From NCBI GenBank assembly GCA_037501455.1, contig CM074861.1, positions 100,479,001 to 100,543,000 of the forward strand: 64,000 nt of DNA, in the 5' to 3' direction. Of the stretch, positions 59,249 through 64,000 are shown one piece after another. The position numbers and the translations under genes were made by a program. The notes beneath the pieces are model-generated. The model saw only the letters and a list, made by a program, of their open reading frames with translations. It was not told the origin of the DNA and did no database searches. Every line of letters starts with the position of its first letter. Within the stretch, counting starts at the first letter, position 1. Origin of the DNA: Lantana camara. Lineage: Eukaryota; Streptophyta; Magnoliopsida; Lamiales; Verbenaceae.

Positions 59249-60060
59249 TGATGGGGTCAAAATACGATCGTCCCACATTAAGACACGTGGCATCACCGAG
59301 ATGATGACATCTGTCTCCCCAAGGCTGCACTATCAGTTCACGAGCGCTGGAACCAACGAGCGCAAGTCTTCTTCAGGAGTTAAGCCCAACGAGCGCTATC
59401 ACTCCCACGAGCGTCCTACACACCAAACGATGGGTACGCCTACGTGCCAAGGGAGCCCTCTTCGAGCGTCACACTCCCTCAGAGTGGCCTCTCCTTTGGC
59501 TCGTCATTTGAATTGGAGCCAACATTCCCCTCAGCGGATATCTTGGCCTCCAAGACTCAAGGTTGTCACGAGCGCGCTCTCAAGCCCTCGTTACCAACCA
59601 CCCACATGGCTCTCTGACACAACGTACATGCCCGCGCACCTGCCACTGTTGCTAGCACTAACTTTTGGGCCGCTTTTGCAGAAGATTCCTCCTAGGTTTC
59701 TCTCTCACAGCGCCACGTGTTAGGGCAACATTCGGCCAGGACCACTTGAGGCAAATGACCAAAGGGCCCTTGACCCTCAACTATAAATAACCCAGGTCAT
59801 CTTCTACACTGTAAGCATTCTTTAAGCTTTCTTCATCACTGCAACTGTGACTGAACTTACATACACTGAACTGACTTGAGCGTCGGAGAGCCAAACTGGG
59901 TATCACCCCCAGTTCCCCCAGCTTGGCCTTCTGACTTTCTTGTGCTTGTCCCAACAGGTTGAACTCACTTCCTCTTTTCCGGCGAAGCTCCGGTGGTTTC
60001 CTCCACAAATATAAATTGTAAAGTGATCGGATTCGGATTCACCCATTTCCGGACCCATCA
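59249..60060 (+). repeat. Ty3/gypsy 5' LTR (812 bp)
   Basis: It starts TGATGGGGTC and ends GGACCCATCA, directly before the primer site. A TATA box (CTATAAATAA) lies at about 59781. The LTR carries several copies of CACGAGCG/AACGAGCG. Its 3' partner lies beyond the window, so age and target duplication cannot be read. Confidence 0.85.
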
Positions 60061-60064
60061 TTTT

Positions 60065-60082
60065 TGGCGCCGTCTGTGGGAA
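60065..60082 (+). other. Gypsy primer binding site
   Basis: The sequence TGGCGCCGTCTGTGGGAA follows the LTR end by four bases. It is a widespread primer site of plant Ty3/gypsy elements. Confidence 0.85.
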
Positions 60083-60151
60083 ACCAGTCCTTCATCTTCT
60101 TCCTTTCTTTTGTTGGTTGAAAAGCAAGCACCCCCTTTACCTTTAGCAGTC

Positions 60152-63100
60152 ATGGTTGCCACAAGATCTGGAGCTGTGGGAGGAGGAGATAACACCTCCC
60201 ATGATGCAAATATTGTTATTCCCTCCACCGTTACTGGTGGAGCACCACCGCCTTCCGCCGCCGCTGGGGGAGCACCCCCCACCGCGGGAGTGACTCCGCA
60301 AGCAGAGACTCCCGTACCACCACCTGCACCGCCGGCACTGCAGATTCCCACCACCGCGGGAGGGATCTCTCTTTCCGCCCCTCCGCCGCTAGCCCAGAAC
60401 TCCTGGATTCATCCCCAGCTGAATCCCGGAATGCAGAGTTATATGATGCCACCTCCAGGCTATACTCTCACTCCGGCCGCCATGGTACCGCCGGTCCAAC
60501 CATATCACGCCGGCCAGATCCAGCTCCCAGTGGTGGTTCCCAGGGAGATTGAAGGGGTGGAGCTACCTCCGTTGACCACTCAACAGCTACGGGCTCTCTA
60601 TGCCCAGTGTGAGGTTCAGGCGGCTCAGGGGGCATGGGAAAGATTCCATTCCATGTATTTCCCCTCTGGGCAGGCCACTCAGATTGCCGCCCCTTTAGGC
60701 GGACAACAGAACTTTCCCCTCAGAGAAGCTCAGGCTGTCTTGAGGGCACAACCACCACCACTGCCAGCCAGAGAAGTGCCCCAGCAGGAGGGCAACGAGC
60801 GTGCCTCCGTGGGCAGGAACAAAGAGCCCACGGAGCGAGTGAACGAAAATGAAGGAGACTCTCATGTCTCCCGGAGGGGCTCACGAGCCCACAAGGACAA
60901 GCAAGTAGAAGTAAATCCTGACGTCCTTGCGGCTGTGCAAGACCAGCTACAGGGCCTCAAGGATATCGTGGGACAGCTCTCACGAGGGCGCTCAACTCAG
61001 ATCTCCCATAGTCGGGATGAACGGGTTGACGCCAGGAGTACCCGCACCAAGGACCCTCCACCAAGGGTCCCCCGTCGAAAGGAGCCGGAGGAAAACTTTG
61101 GCACGTACGAATACCACCCATTGGCGAGGGGTTCACCCCTCGTCGAAGAAGTTCTGATGGCCCAAGTCGGCATGGCCAAAGTCCCCACATCCATCAACAG
61201 ATACGACGGGACAACCGATCCAGCGGAGCACTTGGATCATTTTGTGCATCTCATGCACCTTTACGAGCATTCCAGCCATTACTGGGCAAAAGTGTTTGTC
61301 ACTTCCTTGGTAGGGATGGCTCAAGAGTGGTATAAGCGCCTGCCACCGCGCTCGATCCACTCATATGAAGAACTGGCCGATGCCTTCCTCAACCACTTCA
61401 ACTCTTTGAAGGCACCAGTCACCGCACCCACAGCCCTTTACAACGTGGTGCAGGGCAAGAGCGAATCACTGCGCTCGTTCTTCGCCCGCTTCAATAAGGA
61501 GATCTTGCAGGTGGAAAGGCCCTCGATGGATTTCTTGATCCCAGTGCTCTTCCAGGCTGTGGATCATAAGCAGTATGTGAGCAAAAAATTTGCTGATGCC
61601 ATCGTGGAGAGAAGGCCTGGAACCCTCATGGGCCTGAGAGAAATAGCCGAGCCATTTTTCGCGCTCGAAGATATGTATGGGACGAATGGTCCCCGACATC
61701 ATAGCCCGGCCAGGAACGAGCGACCTCATCACGAGCGGGGGCGGGATGTGGCGGTAAAGAAAGAGCGCCCTCAAGAGCGCAGAAGGTCGCCACCACCCCC
61801 TCGTAGATTCGAGCGCATTCCGCTCACCCGGCCAAATTCTGAAGTCTACAATCTCTCCGATAAGAAGCTCTTCAAAAGACCCATCAAAATGAGAGAAACG
61901 GACTCACTCAGGCGCTCGAACAAATACTGCGCCTTTCACAAGCAGAGAGGGCACGACACGGATGAGTGCCGACAGTTGGAGGCTGAAATCCAAAGGCTCG
62001 TTGCAGGGGGCCATCTGAAGGAGTTTGTCCGGGTGCTCGAGCGTTACGATGAACAATGTAACGAGCGCTCTGGAAGGAGAAGAAGAAGTCCTTCCCGGTC
62101 AAAGAGCCCAAGGGGCAGGGGACCCCCTGAAAGCAGCAGCCGCCGAGGCAATAAAGGCAAAGCCCCTGAGCAAGAAAACGAGCCCTTCGCGGTCATAAAT
62201 ATGATTGCGGGAGGTTCATCAGGAGGGGATTCAAACGCCTCCCGACGGAGGTACGTTCGGAGCTACAATCAACGCCCAGCAGTGCCCAAGCCTATCTACG
62301 CTATCCAGAGATCAAGCGCTCCAAAATCGAGAGAAAATGATGTAATAGGCTTTGATGACAGGGATCTAGAACATATTGTAACGCCCCATGGGGAGGGTGT
62401 AACCTCAGATTGCCCCATGGTGGTTAGTCTAGATGTTCATAACCATGTTGTAAAAAGGGTATTGGTGGATAGTGGAAGCTCAGTTAATGTTTTGCCTTAC
62501 TCTACTTTCTTAAAAATGAAGGTTGATCTCCCGCTCGAGCCTCTCAAAACAGCCCTCATTGGCTTTGGAGGCTCGGAAGTTATCCCACGAGGGCAGATAC
62601 GCCTGGCTACTTCGTTCGGCCGAGCCCCTCAACGCAAAACACTCTTGGTGACGTACGCGGTGGTGGAGATTGACATCCCTTATAACATCATAATTGGGCG
62701 CCCTGCCCTCGTTGATTTCAAAGCCATCATCTCCACCTACCACCAAAAGATTAAATTCCCTACTTCCGAGGGCGTGGGAGAAGTACTGTGCAATGTACGA
62801 GAAGCTTGGGAATGTTACATGTTGTCCCTCAGAAAGCCAAAAGCGGAGAAAACCTTCCAGATTGGTTCCACCAAGAAGTCAGTAGATTTCCCCAACTTGG
62901 ATGAGGATAGCCCAGCACGGAAAAGGGCGAAATTGAACAAGAAGAAGAATAAGAAGAGGAGAGGAGACAACGAGGAGAATCCCCTCGAGAATGTTCCCCC
63001 AGGGACCGTTGGCGGATCGTCCTCAGAAGGAGACGAGCCGGGAGAGAGTGAACCAGCCTCTGGCGATCGTTTGACGGGAAAGAAGAGGGCGCTCGAACTT

Positions 63101-64000
63101 CCTCGCCCTGAGGTGAGAATCGAACCCTCGGAAAAATTCCTCACCATTGAGCTGGAGCCTGGAAACAAAGACAAGACTACACAGATAGGCGCAAACCTCT
63201 CGGGGCCTTCTCAGATCATGATGATTGATTTTCTAAGGGAGAACAAGGATGTATTCGCGTGGAAAGCCTCTGATCTCACAGGAATTGACCCAAGCGTCAT
63301 TGTCCATAGGCTTAATGTGGATCCATCTTTCAAGCCCATCAAGCAGAAAAAGCGGGATGTACATGGCTTTCGGAAAAAAGTCATTGAAGAGGAAGTTAAT
63401 AAACTCTTGGAGGCTCAATATATCGAGCCCATCTTGTACCCGGAGTGGTTGTGCAACGTCGTCTTGGTGCCCAAGAGCGCAAATAAATGGCGCATGTGCA
63501 ATGATTTCACTGATCTCAACAAGGCTTGCCCTAAAGATCCTTACCCGCTGCCCCGGATTGATCAATTGGTGGATTCGACCGCCGGCTGCGAGCTCATGAG
63601 CATGATGGACGCTTTCCAGGGATATTACCAGATCTTTATGGCCCCGGAAGACCGCCCCAAAACTTCGTTCGTTGTCCATATGGGGGTGTATTGCTTCTTA
63701 GTCATGCCCTTTGGACTTAAGAACGCCGGAGCTACCTATCAGCGGCTCGTCAACAAGATGTTTGAAAGTGAAATTGGGGGGTCCATGGAGGTTTATGTTG
63801 ATGATATGATTGTCAAAAGCGAGCGCCAGGATTCCCATTTGGAAGATCTCAAGCGCACCTTTTCAATCTTGCGCCAATATGGAATGAAGTTGAACCCCTC
63901 GAAATGCACCTTTGGAGTACAAGGGGGAAAGTTCTTGGGATACATGGTCAGTCAGAGAGGAATTGAGGCCAATCCGGAGAAGATCAAGGCCATCCTAGAG
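60152..64000 (+). CDS. Ty3/gypsy gag-pol polyprotein, intact to the window edge (partial)
   Basis: From the ATG at 60152 (MVATRSGAVGGGD) the frame stays open for 1,283 codons to base 64000, with no stop seen. Order: a Pro- and Ala-rich N-terminus; a gag domain (SINRYDGTTDPAEHLDHF, DAFLNHFNSLKAP); a knuckle CAFHKQRGHDTDEC (CCHC-like, with His at the second site); protease (VLVDSGSSVNVLPYSTF, near 62465); and reverse transcriptase with MCNDFTDLNKACPKDPYPLP, MPFGLKNAGATYQRLVNKMF and the catalytic YVDDMIVKS near 63795. The text is typical of the Tat lineage (Athila/Ogre/Retand group). RNase H and integrase should lie beyond the window. It is probably recent and possibly competent. Confidence 0.92.
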   Translation, partial: MVATRSGAVGGGDNTSHDANIVIPSTVTGGAPPPSAAAGGAPPTAGVTPQAETPVPPPAPPALQIPTTAGGISLSAPPPLAQNSWIHPQLNPGMQSYMMPPPGYTLTPAAMVPPVQPYHAGQIQLPVVVPREIEGVELPPLTTQQLRALYAQCEVQAAQGAWERFHSMYFPSGQATQIAAPLGGQQNFPLREAQAVLRAQPPPLPAREVPQQEGNERASVGRNKEPTERVNENEGDSHVSRRGSRAHKDKQVEVNPDVLAAVQDQLQGLKDIVGQLSRGRSTQISHSRDERVDARSTRTKDPPPRVPRRKEPEENFGTYEYHPLARGSPLVEEVLMAQVGMAKVPTSINRYDGTTDPAEHLDHFVHLMHLYEHSSHYWAKVFVTSLVGMAQEWYKRLPPRSIHSYEELADAFLNHFNSLKAPVTAPTALYNVVQGKSESLRSFFARFNKEILQVERPSMDFLIPVLFQAVDHKQYVSKKFADAIVERRPGTLMGLREIAEPFFALEDMYGTNGPRHHSPARNERPHHERGRDVAVKKERPQERRRSPPPPRRFERIPLTRPNSEVYNLSDKKLFKRPIKMRETDSLRRSNKYCAFHKQRGHDTDECRQLEAEIQRLVAGGHLKEFVRVLERYDEQCNERSGRRRRSPSRSKSPRGRGPPESSSRRGNKGKAPEQENEPFAVINMIAGGSSGGDSNASRRRYVRSYNQRPAVPKPIYAIQRSSAPKSRENDVIGFDDRDLEHIVTPHGEGVTSDCPMVVSLDVHNHVVKRVLVDSGSSVNVLPYSTFLKMKVDLPLEPLKTALIGFGGSEVIPRGQIRLATSFGRAPQRKTLLVTYAVVEIDIPYNIIIGRPALVDFKAIISTYHQKIKFPTSEGVGEVLCNVREAWECYMLSLRKPKAEKTFQIGSTKKSVDFPNLDEDSPARKRAKLNKKKNKKRRGDNEENPLENVPPGTVGGSSSEGDEPGESEPASGDRLTGKKRALELPRPEVRIEPSEKFLTIELEPGNKDKTTQIGANLSGPSQIMMIDFLRENKDVFAWKASDLTGIDPSVIVHRLNVDPSFKPIKQKKRDVHGFRKKVIEEEVNKLLEAQYIEPILYPEWLCNVVLVPKSANKWRMCNDFTDLNKACPKDPYPLPRIDQLVDSTAGCELMSMMDAFQGYYQIFMAPEDRPKTSFVVHMGVYCFLVMPFGLKNAGATYQRLVNKMFESEIGGSMEVYVDDMIVKSERQDSHLEDLKRTFSILRQYGMKLNPSKCTFGVQGGKFLGYMVSQRGIEANPEKIKAILE

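Noticed and set aside
60058..63679. Several minus-strand frames of 75-150 codons
   Set aside because: They lie opposite the continuous gypsy gag-pol frame and are explained by its GC-rich codon use.
59249..64000. Endogenous pararetrovirus as an alternative to Ty3/gypsy
   Set aside because: An LTR and a plant gypsy primer site precede the gag-pol, and gag, protease and reverse transcriptase text match the Tat lineage; no movement-protein region is seen.

Overview
This is plant nuclear DNA, almost certainly from a eudicot. The host genes carry GT-AG introns, and the two that can be named are plant genes: an NDR-domain NDL gene and a BEL1-like TALE homeobox gene of the ATH1 type. Most of the rest is plant transposable elements: Ty1/copia, Ty3/gypsy, CACTA, Mutator-like, hAT-like, L1-type LINE and probable tRNA-derived SINEs. 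The family or species cannot be fixed from the sequence alone.

Layout. 1-230 is the last part of a coding exon from a paralogue of the next gene. 1334-3870 (+) is a five-exon gene for an unrecognised 497-residue protein. 3.9-11.4 kb is AT-rich intergenic DNA with a LINE stub nested in a SINE-like repeat and two MITEs with 9-bp target duplications. 11524-15098 (+) is a complete eleven-exon NDL gene. 16378-16784 plus 34916-35050 is a decayed second copy of the 3' end of ATH1, split by an 18.1-kb copia element (16785-34915, minus strand). That element carries an 8.2-kb CACTA transposon (17867-26044) and a 4.9-kb Mutator-like element (26798-31672), which in turn holds a 3.6-kb solo LTR (27387-31024). 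35990-36237 is a broken copy of NDL exon 7. 36644-38670 (-) is the intact ATH1 gene, with its leader and promoter up to about 40.8 kb. From 41 kb there are SINE-like repeats, an orphan promoter-like cluster, a 92-bp near-perfect palindrome, and a tandem array of a ~1.7-kb unit (43.5-48.06 kb, resuming at 58.3-59.25 kb). The array holds a decayed Pro/Ala/Asp-rich reading frame. It is split by a 10.2-kb LINE (48068-58265) that itself carries three insertions. 59249-64000 is the 5' half of a Ty3/gypsy element with an LTR, a primer binding site and a gag-pol frame open to the window edge.

How it fits together. Only three host genes look functional: the 497-residue protein gene, NDL and ATH1. The most informative host-level signal is a tandem duplication of a convergent NDL(+)/ATH1(-) pair with reciprocal loss: one unit kept NDL and lost ATH1, the other kept ATH1 and reduced NDL to about one exon. 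The transposon nesting gives a readable order of insertion, because most boundaries have exact target-site duplications. No CRISPR, operon or other prokaryotic feature is present.
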